IMG/VR virus record: IMGVR_UViG_3300007354_000012
Span: 1-31,375 of that record
From: a virus
Strand: one strand, 5' to 3'
DNA length: 31,375 nt
Shown here: piece after piece, positions 1 to 6,509 of the stretch
Position numbering within the stretch: the stretch's first letter is position 1
How the letters are laid out: the number at the start of each line of letters is the position of its first letter
Notes under the pieces: model-generated
What the model saw: the letters and a program-made list of their open reading frames with translations, nothing else
What the model was told of the DNA's origin: nothing
The model's database searches: none
Program-made: the position numbers and the translations under genes

Positions 1-1
1 G

Positions 2-178
2 CGCGGCGAGGGCGGCTACCTGGTCAACTGCCATAACGACCGCTTCATGGAGGTCTGCGCCCCGCACGAGAAAGACCTGGCCTGCCGCGACGTGGTCAGC
101 CGGGGCATCGCCGAGGAGGTCCGCGGCAAGGTGAGGTTCGACAGGAGGGAGGCCGGGCGACGTGAAACGGGAAAGTAA
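2..178 (+). pseudogene. Fragment of succinate dehydrogenase/fumarate reductase flavoprotein subunit, cut at both ends
   Basis: The frame is open from base 2 to a TAA at 176-178 and has no start in the window. Its first ~42 residues read like the central part of SdhA/FrdA: an RGEGGYLVN stretch, then [21 protein letters not shown] and an EEVR end, the pattern around the substrate-binding region of these FAD enzymes. In intact proteins this is followed by an EGRG-type turn and some 300 more residues. Here similarity stops near base 130 and a short unrelated tail of basic residues follows. The 3' end overlaps the next phage gene. I read this as host metabolic DNA joined to phage DNA: a prophage edge, a deletion scar, a transduced fragment or an assembly join. 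Family assignment is fairly firm; the cause of the junction is unknown. Confidence 0.6.
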
Positions 179-356
179 AGCGCAGGAGGACCGGCAAGGA
201 GGCTACACTATCACCTTCAAGGTCGCCGGAAAGCAGCCGCTGACTCTGACGGCTGAGGAGTTTGCCCGCCGGGTGAGGCGGCTTCAAGGCATGACGCGGG
301 AGGAACTGCGGAGGCTGCTCGACCTCGCCAAGGAGGTACCGGCGACCAAAGACTGA
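162..356 (+). CDS. Small hypothetical phage protein (64 aa)
   Basis: The GTG start at 162 follows an AGGAGGGAGG ribosome site at 143-152. The product is small, charged and mostly helical. It begins with a lysine/arginine-rich stretch, then a short beta-like segment ([10 protein letters not shown]), then an arginine-rich helical half with [28 protein letters not shown]. The second half resembles a small DNA- or protein-binding helical hairpin, but I do not recognise the family. It lies upstream of the late regulator and terminase genes in the same direction, so it probably belongs to the end of the early/middle transcript. Confidence 0.6.
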   Translation: MKRESKAQEDRQGGYTITFKVAGKQPLTLTAEEFARRVRRLQGMTREELRRLLDLAKEVPATKD

Positions 357-382
357 CTGGGCGGGCTGACCGGACGAACCGG

Positions 383-427
383 AGGCCGGCTGAGGGAAGA
401 CCCTGGCCGGCCTTTCGCTTTTGGAGG
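383..427 (+). promoter_or_regulatory. Hairpin plus ribosome site, copy A of a three-copy module
   Basis: A GC-rich hairpin (arms 383-396 and 401-413, AAGA loop) is followed by TTTCGCTTTT and then the GGAGG ribosome site of the next gene. The same arrangement (hairpin, TTCGCTTT, strong ribosome site) recurs at 11844 and 14580. It could be a weak terminator, an RNA-processing or stabilising element, or both. Confidence 0.5.
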
Positions 428-432
428 CTACG

Positions 433-642
433 ATGCTGGTCATCGAGCACCTGGACGGCAAGCAGGACTACGAGCTCAGGCTCCTGGAGCGGCGGGTGCT
501 GCTGGACCTGGCGGCGCTACGGGCGTGGCTGGAGGAGCGGGAGCGGCCGCAACCGCCCGAGGTCCCGGTTGTGGTCGAGACCTCGGAGGTCGAGGCACTG
601 ATGGTGCCGGCCGGCCCGAGGGGGGGGCGGCTGCCGCGGTGA
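433..642 (+). CDS. Small hypothetical phage protein (69 aa)
   Basis: ATG 433 is preceded by GGAGG at 423-427. An in-frame TTG at 421 lies inside that ribosome site, so I reject it. The product is acidic with a leucine-rich helix (ELRLLERRVLLDLAALRAWLEERE), a proline/valine linker and a short basic tail. No known family is recognised. Its last codons overlap the GTG start of the regulator gene (GTGA), so the two are translationally coupled. An eight-G run at 620-627 lies just before the stop. A one-base slip there would join this frame to the regulator frame. Confidence 0.55.
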   Translation: MLVIEHLDGKQDYELRLLERRVLLDLAALRAWLEERERPQPPEVPVVVETSEVEALMVPAGPRGGRLPR

Positions 643-1058
643 TCCTCGACGGTGAGCGTCTCCTCGACCTGGCGGACCTCGTCCTGGAGAACCTGGAGGA
701 CTGGCGCGAGGAGCTCGCGATCGCGGAGCCGTCCCGAGGGGGCTCGTGGATCACCTTGACCACCGGCTCGCGCGGCGGAACAAGCCGGCCCGTCGAGTCT
801 TTCGTCATGCGGCGGGACGACCTGGAGGCTACGCTCCGGGCGGTCGAGCGGCGGCTCAAGCGCATGAACCCTCACCTGCGGAAAGTCTACCGGGCCGTCT
901 GGCGCAATCCCCTGGGGGACAAGCGTTTGGTCATCGCGGAGCGAATCGGATGCCATGAGAAGACCCTCGCGCGTGACATCCGGCGGATCCGGAGCATGGT
1001 CGCCGGCACCCTGGCCAACCTCGGCCCGGGACGGCTGAGGGGCCTATTGGGAGCGTGA
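639..1058 (+). CDS. RinA/ArpU-like late transcription regulator
   Basis: The GTG start at 639 overlaps the previous stop and gives a 139-residue product. The N-terminal half is acidic and helical. The C-terminal half (from about residue 75) holds a sigma-region-4-like helix-turn-helix: MNPHLRKVYRAVWRNPLGDKR, then VIAERIGCHEKTLARDIRRI, ending in a basic tail. Small proteins of this type (RinA, ArpU and relatives) sit directly upstream of the small terminase gene in many phages of Gram-positive bacteria and switch on late transcription. The position here fits: a terminator, four phased repeats, a promoter and then terminase follow. Family membership is inferred from HTH character and position. 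Confidence 0.65.
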   Translation: MILDGERLLDLADLVLENLEDWREELAIAEPSRGGSWITLTTGSRGGTSRPVESFVMRRDDLEATLRAVERRLKRMNPHLRKVYRAVWRNPLGDKRLVIAERIGCHEKTLARDIRRIRSMVAGTLANLGPGRLRGLLGA

Positions 1059-1064
1059 AAAAAT

Positions 1065-1090
1065 GGCCTCGAAATTCTCGACGGCCTTTT
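1065..1090 (+). terminator. Rho-independent terminator after the late regulator gene
   Basis: GGCC-TCGA and TCGA-C-GGCC arms (1065-1072 and 1078-1086, one bulged C) form a hairpin followed by TTTT at 1087-1090. It starts 7 bases after the regulator stop codon and would separate the upstream genes from the late promoter at 1171. Confidence 0.7.
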
Positions 1091-1125
1091 CCCAGCTACG
1101 GGCCGGAATCGGTGTCCGAATCTCG

Positions 1126-1168
1126 CTCCTTTTTCGCTCCCTTTTGACTCCCTTTTCGGCTCCTTTTT
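1126..1168 (+). repeat. Four phased CTCC(C/T)TTTT repeats, probable activator sites
   Basis: Near-identical 9-base units occur at 1126-1134, 1137-1145, 1148-1156 and 1160-1168. The spacing is 11, 11 and 12 bases, about one DNA helix turn, so all four lie on nearly the same face. The array ends 2 bases before the -35 hexamer of the late promoter. The composition (T-rich runs in GC-rich DNA) is unlike the flanks. Binding sites for the RinA/ArpU-like protein encoded just upstream are the simplest reading. Confidence 0.65.
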
Positions 1169-1170
1169 GG

Positions 1171-1200
1171 TTGCGAACCCCGCTCCGGAGATGCTATCCT
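1171..1200 (+). promoter_or_regulatory. Late promoter with extended -10
   Basis: A TTGCGA -35 (1171-1176), an 18-base spacer and a TATCCT -10 (1195-1200) with TG at 1192-1193 form an extended -10 site. The weak -35 and the repeats directly upstream suggest an activated promoter. It would drive the terminase, head, tail and lysis genes. Confidence 0.6.
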
Positions 1201-1206
1201 GCTGGC

Positions 1207-1403
1207 AGCGTGGAGTACCACGTACAAAGCCCAGGACCAAGGATAAAAGGCCCTGGGTCGGAGCGTAAGAGCGAAGGCCCTCCCCCGATAAGGCGGAAGG
1301 CCTTCATTCGTCGTAGATTAGGTCGAGACTGCTGAGCCTTACCGACTCCTGTCTCGTAACGAAACAGACCGAACCGTAACGCAACGGGAGCGGGGTGAGA
1401 GCC
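1207..1403 (+). promoter_or_regulatory. Structured leader upstream of the terminase genes
   Basis: About 200 non-coding bases between the late promoter and the small terminase contain several hairpins. They are CGTGG/CCACG (1209-1222), CCCAGG/CCTGGG (1230-1257), GAAGGCC/GGCCTTC (1273-1305) and CGAGAC/GTCTCG (1324-1356); CTGT/ACAG (1349-1368) would compete with the last. This could be a regulatory leader, a small RNA, or a packaging (cos/pac) site, which often lies beside the small terminase gene. I recognise no known riboswitch or RNA family. Confidence 0.45.
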
Positions 1404-1838
1404 ATGGCCAGGCCGTCGAAGATCGACCAGCTCGGGCTGGCCGAGAAGGTGCTGGGTTTGGCCCTCACCAAGACGAGCCGGGAGATCTCGGCGATCCTCA
1501 AGGCAGAGGACGGGGCCGATGTCAGCCACGTGGCCGTCGCCCGTTACATCAAGGGCGTCCGGCAGGAGCGGGCCGAACAAACGAAGGCCCTGGTGCAGGA
1601 CGCCATCAGGGTGACGGTCCCGCGGGACCTCCAGCTCCTCGAACAGATTCGGGACCAGCTCGATGACTGGCGCCGGGACGCCAAGATGAAGGTTGGGCAG
1701 AAGCTCCAGGTGATCGACCGGCTCCGGAAGGTGCTGGAGCTTCGGCTGAAGTATAGCGGCGCCGGCGAGGGTCCGGGGGACCTCCTGGATGCCATCGTGG
1801 CCGCCTACCAGGACCGGACCGCTGATGAGGGCAAGTGA
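1404..1838 (+). CDS. Terminase small subunit
   Basis: The ATG at 1404 follows GGGAGCGGGGTGAG; a GTG at 1395 is possible but lies inside that purine-rich site. The 144-residue product has an N-terminal helix-turn-helix-like region (about residues 10-55, with SREISAILKAEDG and VSHVAVARYIKGVRQ) and a long helical C-terminal half (about 65-125), the usual plan of small terminases. In packaging, this subunit recognises phage DNA and loads the large subunit. It overlaps the large terminase gene by 14 bases. The call rests mainly on architecture and position, because small terminases diverge strongly. Confidence 0.75.
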   Translation: MARPSKIDQLGLAEKVLGLALTKTSREISAILKAEDGADVSHVAVARYIKGVRQERAEQTKALVQDAIRVTVPRDLQLLEQIRDQLDDWRRDAKMKVGQKLQVIDRLRKVLELRLKYSGAGEGPGDLLDAIVAAYQDRTADEGK

Positions 1839-3237
1839 CGCCATCCGCTACTACCGCGACCACCCGGTGGAGTGGGTCCGGGACATCGTCGGGGTGACGC
1901 CCGAGGACTACCAGGCGGCGGCGCTCCAAGACCTGGCCGCCGGCGACAAGGTCGCAATCCGGAGCGGCCACGGGGTGGGTAAGACGGCGGTCGAGGCCTG
2001 GGCCGTGCTCTGGTTCCTATCGACCAGGCCGTTCCCTAAGGTCCCGTGCACGGCTCCGACGGAGCACCAGCTCTACGACCTGCTCTGGGCGGAACTGGCG
2101 AAGTGGCTCAGCCGGAGCAAGATCGCCGGCGCTTTCACGTGGACCCAGACGAAGGTCTTCGCCAACCGCCACCCGGAGAGGTGGTTCGCGGTGGCCCGCA
2201 CCTCGAACAAGCCCGAGAATATGCAGGGCTTCCACGAGGACCACCTCCTCTTCGTGGTTGACGAGGTCTTCGGGGTCGCGGACAGCATCATGGCCGTTGT
2301 CGCCGCCTCGCTCACGGGCGTGGAGAATAAGCTCCTCATCGCTGGCAACCCGACCAGGCTCTCCGGCTACGCCTACGACGCCTTCCACTCCTGGAGGCAG
2401 TCCTGGAGCCTGCACCACGTCAACGCGGAGACGAGTGCCCGGGTGAGTCGGGCTTGGCTTGAGAACATGGCGAGGGACCTCGGCCGGGACTCCGACCTCT
2501 ACCGGGTGCGGGTGCTGGGCGAGTTCCCCCGAGGCGAGGCCTCGGCCTTCATCGACCTGGAGACCTGCGAGCTGGCCGTGGCCCGCTTCGGAGACGCGGA
2601 CCTTGGGCCGGCGACCGAGCCGTTCATCATCGGGGTCGATGTCGCCCGGTTCGGCGACGACGAGACGGTCCTGGCGGTCCGCCAGGGCCGGCGGCTCCGC
2701 GAGCTCCGCCCCTACCGCAAGCAGGACACCATGGAGACGACCGGGCGGGTGGTGGCCGCAGCTCGGGAAATCCGAGCGGCGAACCCGCAGGTGCCCATCC
2801 GGGCCCATATCGACGACACGGGCCTGGGCGGGGGCGTCACGGACCGGCTCGTCGAGCTCAGGCCGGAACTGGCGAGAGAGGGACTCTCCATCGAGATCGT
2901 GCCGTGCACCTTCGGAGGCGCCGGCGACGACTACTACGCCGACTCGGGAGCCGTGATGTGGGCGGCGATGAGGGACTGGCTCAAGGAAGGAGCCATCCCA
3001 GACGACCCGGTCCTGGTCGGTCAGCTCAGCAGCCGCCGCCACGCCCTGACGAGCAAGGGCAAGATTAGGCTTGAGTCCAAGGACGACATGAGGCGCCGAG
3101 GGCTGAGGTCCCCGGACCGGGCGGACGCCCTGGCCCTCACTTTCTGGCCGAGGAACGCTTCCAGCCATGTGACCGCCTCGGCCTTCTCCACTGCACTCGA
3201 CCTGACCCGCGAATCCCCCTGGAAGGTGGCCGGTTAG
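1825..3237 (+). CDS. Terminase large subunit (ATPase and nuclease)
   Basis: This motor pumps DNA into the prohead and cuts the concatemer. The 470-residue product has an N-terminal ATPase with Walker A GHGVGKT (about residues 46-52) and Walker B LLFVVDE (about 142-148). A C-terminal RNase H-like nuclease follows, with acidic residues in GVDVARFGDDE (about 269-279), HIDDTG and a late SPDRADALALTFW block. The length is normal. I chose ATG 1825, which overlaps the small subunit stop; an upstream in-frame ATG at 1789 would overlap much further and adds proline/tryptophan-rich shadow sequence. No clear ribosome site precedes 1825, so translation is probably coupled to the small subunit. Confidence 0.93.
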   Translation: MRASDAIRYYRDHPVEWVRDIVGVTPEDYQAAALQDLAAGDKVAIRSGHGVGKTAVEAWAVLWFLSTRPFPKVPCTAPTEHQLYDLLWAELAKWLSRSKIAGAFTWTQTKVFANRHPERWFAVARTSNKPENMQGFHEDHLLFVVDEVFGVADSIMAVVAASLTGVENKLLIAGNPTRLSGYAYDAFHSWRQSWSLHHVNAETSARVSRAWLENMARDLGRDSDLYRVRVLGEFPRGEASAFIDLETCELAVARFGDADLGPATEPFIIGVDVARFGDDETVLAVRQGRRLRELRPYRKQDTMETTGRVVAAAREIRAANPQVPIRAHIDDTGLGGGVTDRLVELRPELAREGLSIEIVPCTFGGAGDDYYADSGAVMWAAMRDWLKEGAIPDDPVLVGQLSSRRHALTSKGKIRLESKDDMRRRGLRSPDRADALALTFWPRNASSHVTASAFSTALDLTRESPWKVAG

Positions 3238-3240
3238 CCG

Positions 3241-5628
3241 ATGCCTCAACTCGACCTCTCCGAGATAGGGCTTTCCGGCCTGTCCCGCATGGGCGGGACC
3301 GTCTACGAAGAATTTCTGCCCCAGCTGCAGGGGCCGAAGGCTATCAAGGTCTACCGCGAGATGTCCACCAACGACCCGGTGGTCGGGGCCATCCTGTTCG
3401 CGGTGGATATGCTGCTCCGCCAGGTCTCCTGGCGCGTCGAGCCGGCCTCGCCGGAGACGCCCGACCAGGAGGCGGCGGAGTTCCTGCAGTCCTGTCTCGG
3501 CGACATGTCGGCCACGTGGGAGGACACGGTCTCCGAGATACTCTCGATGCTGGTCTACGGCTTTTCGTACCACGAGATAGTCTACAAGCGCCGACTCGGC
3601 GACCAGCGGGACCCGACGAAGCGCAGTCGCTACACCGACGGGCGTATCGGGTGGCGCAAGCTCGCCGGCCGGAGCCAGGATACCCTCTACCAGTGGGAGT
3701 TCGACGAGCACGGCGGCATCCAGGCGATGGTTCAGCAGGCCCCGCCCGACTACTCGCTCCGGCGCATCCCCATCGAGAAGGGTCTGCTCTTCCGGACCAG
3801 AGCCCACAAGGGCAGCCCGGAGGGCTACAGCGTGCTCAGGAACGCCTACCGGCCGTGGTGGATGAAGAAGCGCATCGAGGAGATCGAGGCCATCGGCATC
3901 GAGCGCGACCTCGCTGGCCTGCCCATCGCGTGGGTCCCGCCGGAGCTGCTCGGTCCGAATGCCACCGCCGAGCAGAAGGCGACCCTCGACGCCATTAAGA
4001 AAATCGTTCGGAACGTCCGCAGGGACGAGCAGGAGGGCATCGTGTTCCCCCTCGCCTACCGCGACGGCGAGAAGGCCTTCGACTTCGGGCTCCTCTCCAC
4101 CGGCGGCCGGCGCCAGTTCGACACCGATTCAGTCATCGCCCGCTACGACCAGCGGATAGCGATGACGGTGCTCTGTGATTTCATACTCTTGGGCCATGAG
4201 AAGGTTGGATCGTTTGCTCTGGCACAACCGCTTGGTTCCAAGGTATTAACGCCCACCGGCTGGACTACAATGGGGGAAATCAAGAAAGGCGATGAGGTGA
4301 TATGTCCTCTCGGTTACCGCTCGGTGGTATTAGACACCTTTGAACATGGTGTTAGGGACGTTTACCGCATATCGTTTGCGGATGGTAGAAGCGTGCTTGC
4401 AAGCAGTGACCACAAGTGGGTAGTGACGAGCAAAGAATGGCTGGAGAAGGGATTACCCGGGAAATTTCATCGTCCGCCGGCCCAAGCTCTCCCCGAACCT
4501 TCCCTAATCGATGGATATGGCATTTTAACCACCAGCGAAATCATGAATCGCATGTCTGGGAAGCGCGGGACTAGGAAATTCCATGTGCCGCGATGCGCGC
4601 CAATTCGATTCGGGGAACAATTGCCGCTGCCCATCGATCCATATGTGCTGGGCGTTATCTTGGGTGATGGGTACATTCGTGATAACGCAGGTCCCACGTT
4701 CGCCGCGACCGATGAGGAAATCCGTCGCGAAGTCGAACGAAGATTGCCAGAAGGTCATCATCTAAGCGACGCTGGTGGCAACTCGTCTGTGCCGCAATAC
4801 AGGATCAGTGGGCCAGGAAGCGGCCAAAATCAGGTGCTAAACGGATTGCGCGCTCTGGGGCTAATTGGGGCAAGGAGTCAAACAAAGTTTATCCCGCCAA
4901 TGTATCTGACTGCCTCTATTGAGGACCGCCTATGGCTGCTCCGTGGATTAATGGATACAGACGGGTACGCCGATGGTCAAATCATATTCGCCACCAACAG
5001 TGAGGGCCTTCGTGACGGTGTGGCATACTTGGCACGAAGCCTGGGTGGATGTGCGAGTATGAGCACGAAATTCACTGTGGGTTACCTATCCCCTATTACC
5101 AAGCAGTGGGTTGGTAAGCCATCTGTGGGCTACCACGTGATCATTCGTATGCCCGAAGACCTAAACCCGTTCTTCCTTACTAGGAAGGCCAGTAGAGTAA
5201 GGCCTTCCCAGAAGCGGCTAGATAGGCAGACGAGCATCGTCAGTATCGAACACATTGGACAAGAAGAGGTCCGTTGTATTGCGGTGTCGTCTCCGAGCGG
5301 CATGTACGTTACAGATGACTTCGTTCCAACACATAACTCCACCTCCAAGACGACGCTCTTTTCCACCGCCTGCTCCGCCTGGCTGGACTCCATCGCCGCC
5401 GTGCTCAACCGGCATGCCGTGCCGAGGCTGTTCGCTTTGAACGGCCTTGACACCGAGAAACTACCCCGGCTTGTGCCCGGCGAGGTGGACGCGCCCGATC
5501 TCAAAGAGCTCGGCGAGTTCGTGAAAAGCCTGGCGGGGACGGGCATGGAGCTCTTCCCCGACGACAAGCTGGAGAACTATCTCCGCCAGGCGGCCAAGCT
5601 GCCACTGAAGGAGGTCGAGGCCGTATGA
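3241..5628 (+). CDS. Portal protein (DUF935/Mu gp29-like) interrupted by an intein
   Basis: The open frame encodes 795 residues. Removing the intein (residues 328-699) leaves 423 residues, a normal DUF935 portal: an N-terminal SLxYGxS-like region (ILSMLVYGFSYHEIVYKRR), a central domain, and a joined segment LGHEKVGSFAL + STSKTTLFSTA. The last is the conserved GSFALxSSKT-type motif of the family. Portals form the ring at the unique head vertex through which DNA enters and leaves. The gene starts 4 bases after the terminase stop, and its own stop overlaps the next start (ATGA). The intein sits in the most conserved motif of the portal, where precise protein splicing is needed to make a working ring. 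Confidence 0.92.
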   Translation: MPQLDLSEIGLSGLSRMGGTVYEEFLPQLQGPKAIKVYREMSTNDPVVGAILFAVDMLLRQVSWRVEPASPETPDQEAAEFLQSCLGDMSATWEDTVSEILSMLVYGFSYHEIVYKRRLGDQRDPTKRSRYTDGRIGWRKLAGRSQDTLYQWEFDEHGGIQAMVQQAPPDYSLRRIPIEKGLLFRTRAHKGSPEGYSVLRNAYRPWWMKKRIEEIEAIGIERDLAGLPIAWVPPELLGPNATAEQKATLDAIKKIVRNVRRDEQEGIVFPLAYRDGEKAFDFGLLSTGGRRQFDTDSVIARYDQRIAMTVLCDFILLGHEKVGSFALAQPLGSKVLTPTGWTTMGEIKKGDEVICPLGYRSVVLDTFEHGVRDVYRISFADGRSVLASSDHKWVVTSKEWLEKGLPGKFHRPPAQALPEPSLIDGYGILTTSEIMNRMSGKRGTRKFHVPRCAPIRFGEQLPLPIDPYVLGVILGDGYIRDNAGPTFAATDEEIRREVERRLPEGHHLSDAGGNSSVPQYRISGPGSGQNQVLNGLRALGLIGARSQTKFIPPMYLTASIEDRLWLLRGLMDTDGYADGQIIFATNSEGLRDGVAYLARSLGGCASMSTKFTVGYLSPITKQWVGKPSVGYHVIIRMPEDLNPFFLTRKASRVRPSQKRLDRQTSIVSIEHIGQEEVRCIAVSSPSGMYVTDDFVPTHNSTSKTTLFSTACSAWLDSIAAVLNRHAVPRLFALNGLDTEKLPRLVPGEVDAPDLKELGEFVKSLAGTGMELFPDDKLENYLRQAAKLPLKEVEAV
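4222..5337 (+). mobile_element. Class 3 (WCT) intein with LAGLIDADG homing endonuclease, inside the portal gene
   Basis: The element encodes 372 residues, from Ala1 (GCA 4222) to Asn372 (AAC 5337), followed by Ser+1. It has the splicing blocks: VLTPTGW near the start, a SSDHKW block with His64 and Trp66, and a C-terminal VPTHN. Residue 1 is not a nucleophile. Instead the sequence shows Trp66 (position B:12), Cys352 where most inteins have Asp (F:4) and Thr370 (G:5), the WCT triplet of class 3 inteins, and Ser+1 as expected for that class. Two LAGLIDADG motifs (VLGVILGDGY ~142-151 and LLRGLMDTDGY ~239-249) mark a homing endonuclease. The DNA is visibly more AT-rich than the flanking portal gene, starting slightly upstream near 4180, as expected from homing with co-conversion. 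Confidence 0.9.
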
Positions 5629-6509
5629 GCGTCGTCCTCAAGGCTCGGCCGGCCGAACCCGAGTACCGGGCTATCCACCGGGTGGCCGACGCCCTGGCGC
5701 CGGGCATGGCCAATACGTTCGTCGAGGCTGTGCGGCGCGTGGCAGGCGAGACCGCGCTATCCGAGCTCGAGGCCGCTCTGGCCCGGGGGGACCTCGCCGC
5801 CGCCGAGGCGGCCGTGCCGTGGGAGAAGCTCCCGGCGGAGCTGGCCCCGGTGGGGGCCGCAATCCGAACCGGCTTCGAGCAGGCGGCCCAGGCCTCGGTC
5901 CGGTACCTCCCGCCCAGGCTCCGGCTTGAGCTCCGCTTCGACCTCCTGAACCCCCGGGCGGTCGATTGGGTGAGGACGCACTCGGGCGAGCTCATCCGCG
6001 AGGTGACGGATGAGACCCGCCTTGCCGTCCGGGAGGTCATCCGCCGGGCGTTCGAGGAGGGCATGCATCCCTACACGTCCGCCCGGCACATCCGGAGCAT
6101 GGTGGGTCTCACCCGGCGGCAGGCCCAGGCCGTGGACAACTTCCGCCGCCGGCTCGTCGAGGAGGGCGTTGCGGGCGAGAAGCTCGACAAGCGGGTCGAG
6201 GCCTACCGGCAGCGCCTCGTCCGCTGGCGGGCGAAGAACATTGCACGTACAGAGACCCTCCGGGCCTCCAACGAGGGCCAGCAAGAATTGTGGAGACAGG
6301 CCGCCGAGCAGGGGCTCATCGACCCCGCAGTGACGCGCAAGGAATTCATCACGACTCCCGACGACCGGCTATGCGACATCTGCGCTCCGCTTGATGGTCA
6401 GCGCGTGGGGTTGGAAGAGTCGTTCCAGACGGAGCTCGGACCCGTGCTCACTCCTCCTGTGCACCAGCAATGTCGATGCGCAATGCGGTTGGTGGAGGTT
6501 AGACCCTGA
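5625..6509 (+). CDS. Phage head morphogenesis protein (Mu F/SPP1 gp7-like)
   Basis: A 294-residue minor head protein whose ATG overlaps the portal stop. The C-terminal ~110 residues show the family signature: a basic helix (RWRAKNIARTETLRASNEGQQE), then TPDDRLCDICAPLDGQ and finally PPVHQQCRCAMRL. The CxxC...H...CxC pattern probably binds metal. Members of this family are associated with the portal and act in head assembly or DNA ejection. The N-terminal half is helical and alanine-rich. The downstream gene overlaps by TGATG, so portal, head protein and polyprotein form one translationally coupled string. Confidence 0.85.
   Translation: MSVVLKARPAEPEYRAIHRVADALAPGMANTFVEAVRRVAGETALSELEAALARGDLAAAEAAVPWEKLPAELAPVGAAIRTGFEQAAQASVRYLPPRLRLELRFDLLNPRAVDWVRTHSGELIREVTDETRLAVREVIRRAFEEGMHPYTSARHIRSMVGLTRRQAQAVDNFRRRLVEEGVAGEKLDKRVEAYRQRLVRWRAKNIARTETLRASNEGQQELWRQAAEQGLIDPAVTRKEFITTPDDRLCDICAPLDGQRVGLEESFQTELGPVLTPPVHQQCRCAMRLVEVRP

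Noticed and set aside
1789-1824. Upstream in-frame ATG for the large terminase
   Set aside because: It would overlap the small terminase by 50 bases and adds sequence not typical of the family; ATG 1825 begins directly with the conserved N-terminal region.
2017-3807. Antisense open frame of about 600 codons opposite terminase and portal
   Set aside because: The plus strand carries clear terminase and portal motifs; the antisense reading has no ribosome site or domain and follows from codon bias.
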